Origin: Limisphaerales bacterium
GTDB lineage: Bacteria > Verrucomicrobiota > Verrucomicrobiia > Limisphaerales > UBA1096
Length of the DNA stretch: 39,731 nt
NCBI GenBank assembly: GCA_004213515.1
Contig: SHAK01000021.1
Span: forward strand, 1 to 39,731
Reading direction: 5' to 3'
Position 1 is the stretch's first letter; every line of letters begins with the position of its first letter. Below, piece after piece: positions 7,875-16,833 of this stretch. The translations under genes and the position numbers were made by a program. The notes under the pieces are model-generated. The model saw only the letters and a list, made by a program, of their open reading frames with translations, was not told the DNA's origin and did not search any database.

Positions 7875-8705
7875 TTAAGTTACTAGTTTCGGAGCGTCCG
7901 TACTGTGAATCGACACATAAAGACGCCTAGCTTTTTGATAAACCCTCCAAAGAACATTGGATCTTTCTTGGCACAATTCACGGAGTGAACAACCCCAATA
8001 TATTTTAGAGAATCTCAATAAATCGTTTCGAGTCAGTCCGCAGTCTAAAGACGAGAACAATATACCAGTTAAATCCTTTATCCACCATCGCTTAGGCACA
8101 CTTGACCTAATTTGCATGCGGTGTAAATCGATTAAATGAAGAGTTAAAGAATCCTCAGTTTGCCATTGGCTCCAATCCCTATCTTTGACAAGAAAATGAC
8201 AAAGATAAAAATCGCGATGATTCAATCCATTACTATGAATCGTTTTTGCAATATTTGCCACTTGGCGAATTAACTCACGTTTAAGGTAAACTCGTTTCTG
8301 AAATGCCAGGTTTCCCCATCGCTGTGTTAATTGCTCAAGTGAGATCATTCCCTCTAAAGCCTCAGTAATAACAAACGATTCCTGTTTGGCTGGAGCTTTC
8401 CCTCGAATCCCACGTCCTAAAACGCTGAGTGTTGGAACATTAAGTGAATTTAGTTTATCAATAGCTTCCCACTCCATACGAGCACTTGTGACAGGACGTT
8501 TAAAAGCAAACCAGTTTTTCCAAACCTCACGCCAACCACAAGCTCGGTGGATTTTTATGAAATAATTTTTACCCCCACACTCAAACTTTATAGTGCGACG
8601 AGTTTTAATATGGCGAAACTTTTCCCCTTCACAATTCATTAATTGATCAAAAGCTGATTCTTCTGAATAATATTTAACTAATTCAGGATCTAAATTAATC
8701 CACAT
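7875..8705 (-). CDS. waaP: LPS core heptose(I) kinase WaaP/RfaP
   Basis: A 276-residue kinase matching WaaP, which phosphorylates heptose I of the LPS inner core and stabilises the outer membrane. The family-specific catalytic loop N-HRDFYLCHFLV (163-173) and metal site LIDLHRMQIR (191-200) are both intact. The N-terminal nucleotide lobe includes YFIKIHRACGWREVWKNW. The start is supported by GAGG placed 8 nt before the ATG, one of few Shine-Dalgarno sites in this window. It lies 4 bp after waaF and 17 bp before the two-kinase-domain gene, so waaF-waaP-kinase-methyltransferase is probably one operon. Confidence 0.92.
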   Translation of the reverse strand: MWINLDPELVKYYSEESAFDQLMNCEGEKFRHIKTRRTIKFECGGKNYFIKIHRACGWREVWKNWFAFKRPVTSARMEWEAIDKLNSLNVPTLSVLGRGIRGKAPAKQESFVITEALEGMISLEQLTQRWGNLAFQKRVYLKRELIRQVANIAKTIHSNGLNHRDFYLCHFLVKDRDWSQWQTEDSLTLHLIDLHRMQIRSSVPKRWWIKDLTGILFSSLDCGLTRNDLLRFSKIYWGCSLRELCQERSNVLWRVYQKARRLYVSIHSTDAPKLVT

Positions 8706-8709
8706 TATC

Positions 8710-9711
8710 TTATCCTCTATTCACAATCTCATTCTTTAAAAAATTAACCACTCGTATACTAACTTCTTTTGGATCAAGCAATTGAATCGAACTGCCGCCT
8801 TCTCTTGAGCAACCTTCAGGCTGTAGAAATAACTTTGGCGAATCAAAATATGGCCCCGTAACCAACAAATTAGTTGGTCCGAATAAAACTGTAACCGGTG
8901 TACCGATAGCATTCGCAAGATGCATTCCGCCAGTATCATTTCCAATTACAAGATGGCATGCAGCAAGTTCCTCCGCAAACTCCATCATATTTGTTTTACC
9001 TGTGACGTCCAATACAGGAACCCCACATCCATTCGCAACTGACTTCGAGATTAAACAATCGTTTTTCGTACCAAATAAAATAAATTCAGATTCTGGGATC
9101 TCAAAAGATAATTTTTTTATTAGTTTACACCATTTTTCTACTGCCCAACATTTATCAGGATTATTAGAGGAACCAGCAACAATGCCAACTCTATTTAAAC
9201 CTCTCTTGGCACTTTTTAAAGAAAAGGGTGATGAGTTCACTTCATTAACCAAGCAAAAAGATTTTAAAAAACTCTCAAGAAGATTAGTTTGATGTATCTC
9301 CTTTAAATTATTTTTGAATGAATCAAGCCGATAAACATGAGTCAAAAATGGGCGATACTTGCCGGGATAAGCCATTCCCAGCCTTTTATTAGCACCAACA
9401 CACCAAGCCTCGATATCTCCTCTAGCTGAATTAGTAAATAACACCTGACAATCAGGTTTTTCGGATGCCCCGATTGAATAAAGCTTATGCAAACACCTAT
9501 AATTACCACTTGGCAGGGAAATGAAATCATCTGCAATAGGAAAAAGTTTAATTAATTCCTTGAATTCTGGCTTAGCAATAAGCGTCAATTGGGCATGTGG
9601 GTGATTCTCTTTAATAGACCTTAATAAAGGTAAAGCCATAACAAAATCACCAAGCCAATTTGGCATCCTAATGAAAATTTTCTTAAATGCTTTTTTTGAT
9701 TTTAACTCCAT
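8710..9711 (-). CDS. waaF: ADP-heptose:LPS heptosyltransferase II (WaaF-like)
   Basis: A 333-residue GT9-family enzyme that transfers heptose to the growing LPS inner core. N-terminal IFIRMPNWLGDFVMALPLLR matches the WaaF pattern R-x-P-N-W-L/I-GD. The nucleotide-binding C-terminal domain has VGIVAGSSNNPDKCW and the conserved GNDTGGMHLANAIGTPVTVLFGPT segment. The gene starts 24-30 bp from the divergent waaC, so their promoters must overlap or lie within each other's 5' coding sequence. The last residues lie 4 bp before waaP. The assignment to WaaF rather than another GT9 member rests on the N-terminal motif and context. Confidence 0.88.
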   Translation of the reverse strand: MELKSKKAFKKIFIRMPNWLGDFVMALPLLRSIKENHPHAQLTLIAKPEFKELIKLFPIADDFISLPSGNYRCLHKLYSIGASEKPDCQVLFTNSARGDIEAWCVGANKRLGMAYPGKYRPFLTHVYRLDSFKNNLKEIHQTNLLESFLKSFCLVNEVNSSPFSLKSAKRGLNRVGIVAGSSNNPDKCWAVEKWCKLIKKLSFEIPESEFILFGTKNDCLISKSVANGCGVPVLDVTGKTNMMEFAEELAACHLVIGNDTGGMHLANAIGTPVTVLFGPTNLLVTGPYFDSPKLFLQPEGCSREGGSSIQLLDPKEVSIRVVNFLKNEIVNRG

Positions 9712-9741
9712 TAATTATTAATTTAGACAAGAACTTTGGCC

Positions 9742-10698
9742 GTGAATATATTAATCATTAAACCTTCATCGCTGGGAGACATTGTTCATGGCCTACAATT
9801 CGCAGAATCTCTACGAAGCAGCATTGATAACGCAAGGATTAGCTGGGTGTCGAGAGAGTTATTTGCACCATTAGTTGAGGCTTGTGACACTGTTAATCAT
9901 ACTTATATTTTCCAACGAAAAGCTCCCTTGAGCACATTTGTGAATCTTATTAGAGAAATTAGACAAACATCTTTTGACTGGACACTAGATTTACAAGGCC
10001 TACTTCGCAGCGGAATAATTTGCAAATGCTCGCGAGGAAAAAATAAGGCTGGAAGAAGTGATGCCCGTGAATTTGCAAGTTTGTTTTACCCTATAAATGT
10101 TCCGCTACCTTCCACAAAAACAGATCCTCATGCACTAGAAATACTAATGGAATTCAAGCAGCTCTTCGGACAAAAGCCAACCAGCCTACTGCCTCCAATT
10201 AAATTTGAAAATATTCTTAACCAACAAAACAAAGAAACCATCAGTAATAAAAAAAGCAAACGATTAATGTTCTTTCCAGAAAGTCGACGAAAAGAAAAAG
10301 AGTGGCCTTTTTTTCAAGACCTCACCAGCATGCTTTTAAAACAACATACCGAACTCCAGATCGTCTGGGTTGGAACCAACTTCATTAAGCCTCAATTTCA
10401 ATACGAGGATTTCTTGACTTCCGGACAATTCTTAAACCTGTCGGGATGCACTAAAATCGAAGAGCTTCCCTCACTAATTAATTCATCAGATTTAGCCTTA
10501 GCCAATGACAGCGGGCCAATGCATCTGGCAGCAGCTTTACATAAAGAAGTTGTTGCCCTGTTTGGCCCTACTGAACCTAAACGTTACGGACCATGGGGCC
10601 AATTAAACAACGTTATCAAAGCACCTGCAAACGATCTAAATAAGCTATCAACCGAACATGTAGCCGATTTCTTAAATCAAAAAATTGACACTGCTTAA
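9742..10698 (+). CDS. waaC: ADP-heptose:LPS heptosyltransferase I (WaaC-like)
   Basis: About 318 residues, close to E. coli WaaC, which adds the first heptose to Kdo. The N-terminus NILIIKPSSLGDIVHGLQF matches the WaaC pattern (K-x-SS-x-GD-x-xH). The C-terminal domain has LALANDSGPMHLAAALHKEV followed by VALFGPTEPKRYGPWG. I chose the GTG at 9742; a TTG two codons upstream (9736) is the alternative, and neither has a clear Shine-Dalgarno. It is transcribed away from waaF. Its TAA stop overlaps the stop of the convergent IPT/TIG gene within a single TTAA. Confidence 0.9.
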   Translation: MNILIIKPSSLGDIVHGLQFAESLRSSIDNARISWVSRELFAPLVEACDTVNHTYIFQRKAPLSTFVNLIREIRQTSFDWTLDLQGLLRSGIICKCSRGKNKAGRSDAREFASLFYPINVPLPSTKTDPHALEILMEFKQLFGQKPTSLLPPIKFENILNQQNKETISNKKSKRLMFFPESRRKEKEWPFFQDLTSMLLKQHTELQIVWVGTNFIKPQFQYEDFLTSGQFLNLSGCTKIEELPSLINSSDLALANDSGPMHLAAALHKEVVALFGPTEPKRYGPWGQLNNVIKAPANDLNKLSTEHVADFLNQKIDTA

Positions 10699-13340
10699 TC
10701 AGAATCCAAATCTAATCTCAACCTAAAATAAGATTGCACTCCAAACTTCTCTAAAGTCACAAATGTTCGATTGCCAATTGTCCAAGGCTCAAATGGTAAG
10801 GCCCTCCAATTAGCACCCGGAATAAATGAGACAGTTTCAACTTTTAGTGGCAAACCTAAGTCTTGCCAGCTCAATGTAAATGTTCGCCCAAAGGCATCCG
10901 AGCTAATGGACAATTGAATATCGTTAGAATCATATACGAAAAAATCATTTGTGACCCCATTGTTACTCGGCACAACATCCTCCTCAAACGCTGAAGCATT
11001 TATCGTATTAATAAACTTACCTTTTATTGATGGTAATAATTTGAGGCGGAAGTTCATTTCTGATCCAGGCTCGATTTGACCAAGTTCATAAATTAGCGTG
11101 CGTCCATCAATCAACATTCTTGTGGGATTAGGTTCAACCTCAATAAGCTTAACACCGATCGGCAATTGATTCGTGATCTTAACTTCAGTTGAAACAGATG
11201 GCCCAAAAAAGAGTAAGCGATTGTTAATTTCCACCTCCTGTCCTGGCCTGTAATCGCGCTTATTCAAAAGAGATTCCATTTGCAAATCCCCTGGAGCGGT
11301 TGCTGTAAATATTGCTTCACTTTTTGTCTCACCATCAGGAGTCATAATAGAAATTTGCCCTGTTGAAGCATTTGAAGGAACTCTCGCTGAAATTTGAGTC
11401 ACTGACTCACGTTCAAATTCACTTACTCCACCTCCGAACTTCAAAAGTGTGGCATTATGAAAGCCACTGCCTTTTATAGTTACCAATGTACCAGCTGGCC
11501 CAATATTAGGTTCGAACGAGTCAATCCTAGGCAATACTGCTAATTTATTCGTGCTAATATAACTTCCTCCAGGCGCAATCAATTTGATTTCACCGCCCAA
11601 CCAATCCTCACCAACAGTAAAACGAATTTTATCATTACGAACGATCTCAAATAAAGCCGATTTCTCACCTATAAAAAGAGACTTTAGCCCATCAAAATTT
11701 AAACCATTAAATTCAATCGCTTCACCCGGTTTGGCTGAAACGGTATCAGGGCTATTTAAACGAGGAGGCATGAAGAAAAACTCTTTTGTTGAGTACTCTT
11801 CCATTTTGCTAATCAACTTTATAGAACCAGTGCGAGCGTTTCTTGGCACAAAAACATCAAGTTGCGTAGATGCCGGAACTGTAAAGTCAGCAGACTCACC
11901 ACCAGAAAATTCAACCGCTATAGTCTGATCTAGATTCCTCCCATACAATTTAATCTTGGTTCCAGCTACGCCTCGATCGGGATCTATACCTGTTACAAAA
12001 GGACTGCTATCTATAATAGTCAATGATTCCAAAGTTATATCAGATCCAAAAGCATTCTTCACTGTTAACTTCCCTGTTTTCGCGTTTAGTGGAAGATCTA
12101 CTCTAATCTGAGTTGCAGCAGTCACGGCAAATCGTAAAGCCATATTTCCAAGCAGCACTTGAGTAGCCGAAGTAAAGTTATAACCACGAAGGGTAACCCA
12201 CTTTCCTTTCTGTGCAATATACGGATCAAATGAATTTATAACAGGAGCTCTTGTAACTATTAGCATATCCTTACTATAGCTTTCACCAAATTGATTAGTA
12301 ATTTTTATAGATCCAGATTTCGCATTTGACGGCACAGTGAAGTTCAGTTGTTTTAAAGAAGGATTACTTAGTCCTGCTGTTTGAACATCGCCAATATGAA
12401 TCGATTGAATCTCCTGGAAGTTCACACCCCGTAATTCTACGCGAACACCTGGTGCTGCTATGACAGGAAACATATCTGTTATTACTGGGGAGCGGGTAAT
12501 ATGAAACACTTCCTTAGTCTCAACCTGGCCAGATGCCGAACCAATTACAACCGAACCGCTTGACCCATTCGGCACAACTGCACGAATTTGGGTATCAGCC
12601 ACAACATTAAATGATGACTCAACATTTCCAAAACTAACATACCTTGCCCCAATAAAATTCACCCCTCGAATCACCACATCATCCCCAGGAGCACCAATCC
12701 ATTCATCAAGCTGATCAATCACTGGGGCAGTCCCCACTACCTTAAAAAAATCAGCACTTGTTGCAGATTCTTCATGAGATACTGTAATTTTTGAATCTAT
12801 AACCCCCATCGGAACAACTGCACGAATCTGAGTAGCTGCAGTAATACTAAATTGCGCATGAATGTCACCAAACATTACACTTGTCACACCATTGAAATTT
12901 TTACCCTCCAACGTCACAAACATACCAGATCGCCCTCTATGCGGGTAAAATCCAAAAATTCTTGGTTGAACTATGAATTGTATAGGTATGATAACATCAC
13001 CAAATGAAGTCGTTAATACTGGACGTGCAGACGTAGCATTATTGGGGACAGTAGCGTGTATCTCAAAAACATAGTTTTTTCCCTCCTCATCAATAATACC
13101 CAAAGGCTCCCAGTCAGCGTAAGCCTCGCCAAACTTGACGTTACTGACAGAGTCTAAATCTTTTCCTTTAAAAACCACACGTGTTCCTGGCCTTCCATGG
13201 CGCGGTTGCATTTCCGTTATCAATGGAGCCGAAATTATCGACTTCACCAAAAAAAATAACAGAAGAAAGCCGATCCAATATTGAAACCGAGAAAAGGGAG
13301 TTTTTTTAATATTACAAAACAAAATATCAGGCAATCCCAA
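10695..13340 (-). CDS. IPT/TIG-repeat surface protein with DUF11-like domain
   Basis: An 881-residue exported protein. After a hydrophobic leader (about residues 22-38) come about eight IPT/TIG immunoglobulin-like repeats of some 75 residues each. Each opens with P-x-I-x-x-x-x-P...G-x-x-V-x-L-x-G-x-NF and often carries TQIRAVVP. A DUF11-like domain (about 683-800, NKRDYRPGQEVEINN ... LPIGVKLIEVEPNP) and a C-terminal segment ending SYFRLRL, common in Verrucomicrobiota exported proteins, follow. Likely role is adhesion or cell-surface structure. The only upstream starts are TTG codons: 13340 overlaps sufT by 14 bp, while 13322 lies just past the sufT stop and is at least as plausible. It converges with waaC. 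Confidence 0.85.
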   Translation of the reverse strand: MGLPDILFCNIKKTPFSRFQYWIGFLLLFFLVKSIISAPLITEMQPRHGRPGTRVVFKGKDLDSVSNVKFGEAYADWEPLGIIDEEGKNYVFEIHATVPNNATSARPVLTTSFGDVIIPIQFIVQPRIFGFYPHRGRSGMFVTLEGKNFNGVTSVMFGDIHAQFSITAATQIRAVVPMGVIDSKITVSHEESATSADFFKVVGTAPVIDQLDEWIGAPGDDVVIRGVNFIGARYVSFGNVESSFNVVADTQIRAVVPNGSSGSVVIGSASGQVETKEVFHITRSPVITDMFPVIAAPGVRVELRGVNFQEIQSIHIGDVQTAGLSNPSLKQLNFTVPSNAKSGSIKITNQFGESYSKDMLIVTRAPVINSFDPYIAQKGKWVTLRGYNFTSATQVLLGNMALRFAVTAATQIRVDLPLNAKTGKLTVKNAFGSDITLESLTIIDSSPFVTGIDPDRGVAGTKIKLYGRNLDQTIAVEFSGGESADFTVPASTQLDVFVPRNARTGSIKLISKMEEYSTKEFFFMPPRLNSPDTVSAKPGEAIEFNGLNFDGLKSLFIGEKSALFEIVRNDKIRFTVGEDWLGGEIKLIAPGGSYISTNKLAVLPRIDSFEPNIGPAGTLVTIKGSGFHNATLLKFGGGVSEFERESVTQISARVPSNASTGQISIMTPDGETKSEAIFTATAPGDLQMESLLNKRDYRPGQEVEINNRLLFFGPSVSTEVKITNQLPIGVKLIEVEPNPTRMLIDGRTLIYELGQIEPGSEMNFRLKLLPSIKGKFINTINASAFEEDVVPSNNGVTNDFFVYDSNDIQLSISSDAFGRTFTLSWQDLGLPLKVETVSFIPGANWRALPFEPWTIGNRTFVTLEKFGVQSYFRLRLDLDSD

Positions 13341-13893
13341 GAATCTTTTTACCCTCTTCAGTGATCATAGATTGGTGCCATGGCGGATCCCAAACAACTT
13401 CAACACTAGCATCATCAATCCCAGGAAGAGCAAGCATGCGATTTTGCGCATCAGCAGCAATCGCTGGCCCCATTCCGCAACCTGGAGCGGTAAGAGTCAT
13501 TTTCATTTGAACCTTTCTCCCGCTGTCATCAGGTAATTGCTCTATCACTAAATCATAGACTAAACCTAAATCAACGATGTTAACTGGTATTTCTGGATCA
13601 TATACTTGCTTTAAACTCTCCCAGATCTCCTGCTCTGTAACAGGCTCACCAGATTCATGTGGACGAGCTGACTCTGGCACTTCAAATCCTAAAGCATCAG
13701 CATCTTTGGCATCGATTCGAAACAAGCCTTGAGGTGAACGAACAGTGTAAGCCCCTCCTAAAGACTGAGTGATATCTACTGGAGTTTTAGCCCCCATCAT
13801 CATTCTTTGCCCAGAAGGTATCTGAACTACTTCGCACTCTCGACTAAGCCTCACAGACTGAATCTTTTCCATCCGGAAATGTTCAACATCCAC
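13327..13893 (-). CDS. sufT: Fe-S cluster assembly protein SufT (MIP18/DUF59 family)
   Basis: A 188-residue protein with an N-terminal SufT-specific part (REC-EVVQIPSGQRMMMG ... SLGGAYTVRSPQGLFRIDAKDADALGF) and a C-terminal MIP18/DUF59 domain. The DUF59 part shows YDPEIPVNIVDLGLVYDL and the conserved cysteine in LTAPGCGMGP. SufT helps mature or deliver iron-sulfur clusters in the cytoplasm. The recorded start is a GTG; an internal ATG at 13872 (MEKIQSVRL) matches the usual family start equally well. No sufBCDS gene is near. It is followed, with overlap or within 5 bp, by the IPT/TIG gene, an odd pairing. Confidence 0.9.
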   Translation of the reverse strand: MDVEHFRMEKIQSVRLSRECEVVQIPSGQRMMMGAKTPVDITQSLGGAYTVRSPQGLFRIDAKDADALGFEVPESARPHESGEPVTEQEIWESLKQVYDPEIPVNIVDLGLVYDLVIEQLPDDSGRKVQMKMTLTAPGCGMGPAIAADAQNRMLALPGIDDASVEVVWDPPWHQSMITEEGKKILGIA

Positions 13894-13923
13894 AAGGGAT
13901 GTGTCGAGGGTGAAGTTGGAGTC

Positions 13924-14730
13924 TTAGTGAGGGATAGACTTATTAGGATCAATCAGAATTCTTTCCTTAATCCAAAGCAAATCCTTATCCCCCCCCGCTG
14001 TAGGGGCAAAATTGTATCCCCTATTAGATGATCTAGTTTTCTCATGAACCCATTTGTGACCCTCTGAATGACCGTCTGCAAAGCCGAATGTACCACCACC
14101 GTTGTGCCAATAAGCAGCTGAGTTCTGCCAATGCTTTGCGGCATATACAGGAATTGCAAAAAATGAATCGTCAATCGTTTTTTCATGTTCATCTAAAAAC
14201 ACAAACGACTGAGATGGAGGAGGACTAATAATGTCAGCCATTTTTACCCTTGGTGGATATTTAGTTCCCTGCACCCAACCAATTTCATTAAAAACACCAC
14301 CAATATGGCCATTCATAGAATAGCTTCTCACTGGCACATAACTTCCCTTGCCTTTTCCAAATCGAGGTTGTGAGGGGCATTTATAAATATCCAAAGAATC
14401 ATTATACTTGAATAACTTCCCCTGACGAAGATGGCGAGTATCTTTTGCGTGTGCTGCATTTCGCATATTGAAAGACGGATCAATCCACGATTCACGATTC
14501 CCTCCCGAAATAGAATTCTTTACTAACTGATCATCATTATCTCCAGCATACATAACCCAACAAAGTGAAAGCTGCTTAGTATTATTAAGGCATTTAATGC
14601 CTAGCGCTTTACCCTTAGCCTTTGCAAGAGCGGGTAATAACATACCTGCAAGAATAGCAATTATGGCTATAACAACTAATAACTCGATAAGCGTGAAGGC
14701 TTTTCCGCCTCGTTGATTCATACCATTCAT
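13924..14730 (-). CDS. Prepilin-like protein with H-X9-DG domain
   Basis: A 268-residue type II/IV pseudopilin-like protein. The prepilin peptidase site is [20 protein letters not shown], with cleavage expected before Phe12 and Glu at position +5 of the mature protein. The hydrophobic helix runs into the [15 protein letters not shown] segment. Near the C-terminus is the H-X9-DG motif ([12 protein letters not shown]) that marks the large expanded prepilin family of Verrucomicrobiota and Planctomycetota. Function in these phyla is unknown; substrate binding or surface display is proposed in general terms only. No pilus assembly ATPase, prepilin peptidase or secretin is in the window. It follows the zinc-ribbon gene by 28 bp. 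Confidence 0.92.
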   Translation of the reverse strand: MNGMNQRGGKAFTLIELLVVIAIIAILAGMLLPALAKAKGKALGIKCLNNTKQLSLCWVMYAGDNDDQLVKNSISGGNRESWIDPSFNMRNAAHAKDTRHLRQGKLFKYNDSLDIYKCPSQPRFGKGKGSYVPVRSYSMNGHIGGVFNEIGWVQGTKYPPRVKMADIISPPPSQSFVFLDEHEKTIDDSFFAIPVYAAKHWQNSAAYWHNGGGTFGFADGHSEGHKWVHEKTRSSNRGYNFAPTAGGDKDLLWIKERILIDPNKSIPH

Positions 14731-14758
14731 TAATATTAAGTTTTTAAGCTAAAGAAGC

Positions 14759-15106
14759 TCAAAGGTCGGAGTTACAAACAGGACATAAAGGCGAACCATC
14801 ACTTTTCTGTTTAGCTTGAGTATAAAAGCAACCTTTAATAGGACATTTTAATCCGTCAATTAAACTTCCTTTTTTACACTTAGGACACACCATCGGTCTG
14901 CCCACCATATTGGGATTTTCCTCATAAAAGACCCCTCTTTGCTCAGAGTCTATAACCTGCATCTGCTGACAAGAGGTACACTTTGACCATGTTCCTCCAT
15001 CAGGGAAATCCTCACTATCGCTAGGAGATAAAATATAGGAGACCAAAAAACCGGCCGCTACAATAATAGCAATAATTGATAAAAAAATCTTTTGCCTATC
15101 TGTCAT
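14759..15106 (-). CDS. Membrane-anchored protein with four Cys pairs (zinc-ribbon type)
   Basis: A 115-residue protein with one N-terminal transmembrane segment (about 7-27) and four cysteine pairs: C43/C46, C74/C77, C88/C93 and C108/C111. These fit two zinc-ribbon or rubredoxin-like metal sites outside the helix. No known family is recognised beyond the zinc-ribbon pattern. It sits in a tight operon between two H-X9-DG prepilin genes (3 bp after the first and 28 bp before the second), which suggests a shared role in the envelope. Function is not assigned. Confidence 0.75.
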   Translation of the reverse strand: MTDRQKIFLSIIAIIVAAGFLVSYILSPSDSEDFPDGGTWSKCTSCQQMQVIDSEQRGVFYEENPNMVGRPMVCPKCKKGSLIDGLKCPIKGCFYTQAKQKSDGSPLCPVCNSDL

Positions 15107-15109
15107 AGA

Positions 15110-15982
15110 TCACCACCATTCACGGTGAGGCTGATTATCATTATTCCAACGCATTAACATTGTGGCAGCATTATCTTTAAATGCACCTGAATCCTTTCGC
15201 CCAACAAGATCCATCATTTTATGATATTCAGCATGCCCATCCGCTAATAGTATATTTGAACCGGCCGAATGACGCTTACTAGGCCACTCTCTAGCAGGAT
15301 TTTTAAAGTTTCCGGCATCAGTCGGATCAACAGCACAGTCCCAATTTCCATCAGCTTGTGTATCTGAAATACAAATCATATCAGAAGGATTTCGAACATG
15401 ACTTTCTGGAATTAAATCCTTCTCACTTTTAATATCACCTCCAAGTCCCATAGTTCTACCCTTGGCTGTTACAAACTCTCGAACACCCCAATCGTTGTAG
15501 CCATATGTAAAAAAAGATCCGTTACCTGGATAAAGGTTGAATGGAAAAGAGGGGTGTTTTTTTGTTGGATCTTTGCCCGAATAATCCTTCCACTTAAAAC
15601 GATCAGCACCTTTACCTTTTTTAGACGGGCAAAAAAACAGCTCCGTATTGGGTGCATAATAATAAAGACGACCCGGCCAAGAAACTGCATTATTTGCATA
15701 TTTACCTGTAAAATATTTTGCCTTACCAATTCCTGATCGCTGGTCCCAATGACCAGGATAATAAGCATTATCCCCTACATACATGGCTAATGCTGTGCCC
15801 ATTTGTTTTTGACTATTCATACAAAAAATCTGCTGTCCCTTGGCCTTTGCATTAGCCAAAGCAGGCAATAGCATGGATGCAAGAATAGCAATAATTGCAA
15901 TAACAACTAATAATTCAATCAATGTAAATCCTTGTTGAGCAGAACGTTGCTGCTTATTTATTTTTTTAAAAACAGACTTCAT
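15110..15982 (-). CDS. Prepilin-like protein with H-X9-DG domain
   Basis: About 290 residues. The prepilin site is [20 protein letters not shown], followed by [17 protein letters not shown]. The C-terminal motif [12 protein letters not shown] is an exact H-X9-DG. I set the start at the ATG at 15982 ([14 protein letters not shown]), giving a short basic leader. An upstream GTG/ATG at about 16012 would add ten hydrophobic residues that do not fit a prepilin leader. It leads a three-gene set with a zinc-ribbon gene and a second prepilin. An AT-rich intergenic region with an overlapping TATAAT/ATTATA (16048-16055) may serve both this gene and the divergent zinc-ribbon gene. Confidence 0.9.
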   Translation of the reverse strand: MKSVFKKINKQQRSAQQGFTLIELLVVIAIIAILASMLLPALANAKAKGQQIFCMNSQKQMGTALAMYVGDNAYYPGHWDQRSGIGKAKYFTGKYANNAVSWPGRLYYYAPNTELFFCPSKKGKGADRFKWKDYSGKDPTKKHPSFPFNLYPGNGSFFTYGYNDWGVREFVTAKGRTMGLGGDIKSEKDLIPESHVRNPSDMICISDTQADGNWDCAVDPTDAGNFKNPAREWPSKRHSAGSNILLADGHAEYHKMMDLVGRKDSGAFKDNAATMLMRWNNDNQPHREWW

Positions 15983-16107
15983 AATTGGATACAAAAAAAA
16001 TACCTGCATCACTTAACTACGCAATTAAAAAAGGCTTTTAAGCTGGTATTATAATAAACACCAAAGCAGTATATTCCTTCAACAACCCCTTTACTCACAC
16101 TAAAGCT

Positions 16108-16596
16108 ATGGCCGACCTTAACTTCGACTGTCCGCATTGTGGTCAAAACCTGACCATTGATGAAAATCAATCTGGGGAGCAAATAGACTGCCCAACTTGT
16201 TCTAAACCTTTTGAGATACCCAAGCCTGGGGAACAAAATGTAAAATTACTAAGCAATAAAGAATCCAGCTCAGAAGAAACAGAGTCAGACGAAAAGAAAT
16301 ATTCTGTCCCGGTTCACGAAGGCAAACCAGAGATCTTAGTTAAAAGCAAAAAAAGCAATCAAGCGATTGAGGAAGAATCCATAGAAGGTGATGGCCGTAT
16401 TTGCGCAAAAACAATCAAAAGAGGGGATTGTATTGAACTTGGACAAGATAAGTTTGATGAAGCACTCAATGAATTTCTTGGAAAACTCAAACGAGAGCAG
16501 ATCCTCAGCGTTCATCCTGTCAACTACGCCCATTACGATCCTGCAACACAAAAATATTTAGATGATTACGGAGCTATGGTTATCTACGAGCGATGA
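16108..16596 (+). CDS. Zinc-ribbon protein of unknown function
   Basis: A 162-residue soluble protein. The N-terminus is a zinc ribbon with C8/C11 (CPHC) and C28/C31 (CPTC), resembling the short MJ0042-type ribbons found in many Verrucomicrobiota proteins. A charged, probably disordered linker (about 40-95) follows. The C-terminal domain of some 65 residues ends LSVHPVNYAHYDPATQKYL and DYGAMVIYER; I recognise no named family for it. It is divergent from the prepilin operon and converges with the 74-residue zinc-ribbon gene, with 12 bp between stops. Confidence 0.75.
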   Translation: MADLNFDCPHCGQNLTIDENQSGEQIDCPTCSKPFEIPKPGEQNVKLLSNKESSSEETESDEKKYSVPVHEGKPEILVKSKKSNQAIEEESIEGDGRICAKTIKRGDCIELGQDKFDEALNEFLGKLKREQILSVHPVNYAHYDPATQKYLDDYGAMVIYER

Positions 16597-16608
16597 AGAA
16601 TTATTCCG

Positions 16609-16833
16609 TTAAAAAAGAAACGGTGAATTAAATCTCCCACAATGAGGGCAACGAGACTGATCAACATCCCGATCATCTGTGTAAACATATCGACAGTCCT
16701 CACAGCGGAAAAGTCTGTCCTCAGTAGGCTCAGGCTCAAACTTTTTTCGTCTAAACTCGTATAAGGAAACTAAGATTACCAAAACCCCTGCAGCTACAAT
16801 AAAACAAAGAAAAATAATTTGGCCAGGATTCAT
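16609..16833 (-). CDS. Small membrane zinc-ribbon protein in the exb operon
   Basis: A 74-residue protein with a transmembrane helix (about 5-25) and a rubredoxin-like zinc ribbon, C44/C47 (CEDC) and C62/C65 (CPHC), facing one side of the membrane. Its start overlaps the stop of the tonB-like gene, so it is the last gene of exbB-exbD-tonB-like. No known family was recognised. Its conserved placement with an ExbBD-type complex suggests an accessory subunit, which is an inference. Confidence 0.75.
   Translation of the reverse strand: MNPGQIIFLCFIVAAGVLVILVSLYEFRRKKFEPEPTEDRLFRCEDCRYVYTDDRDVDQSRCPHCGRFNSPFLF

Noticed and set aside
9711-9742. Dedicated promoter between waaF and waaC
   Set aside because: The gap of about 30 bp is too short for two promoters and shows no clear boxes.
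16009-16236. 75-codon - strand frame upstream of the prepilin gene
   Set aside because: It is antisense to the zinc-ribbon gene and its translation shows no family signal.
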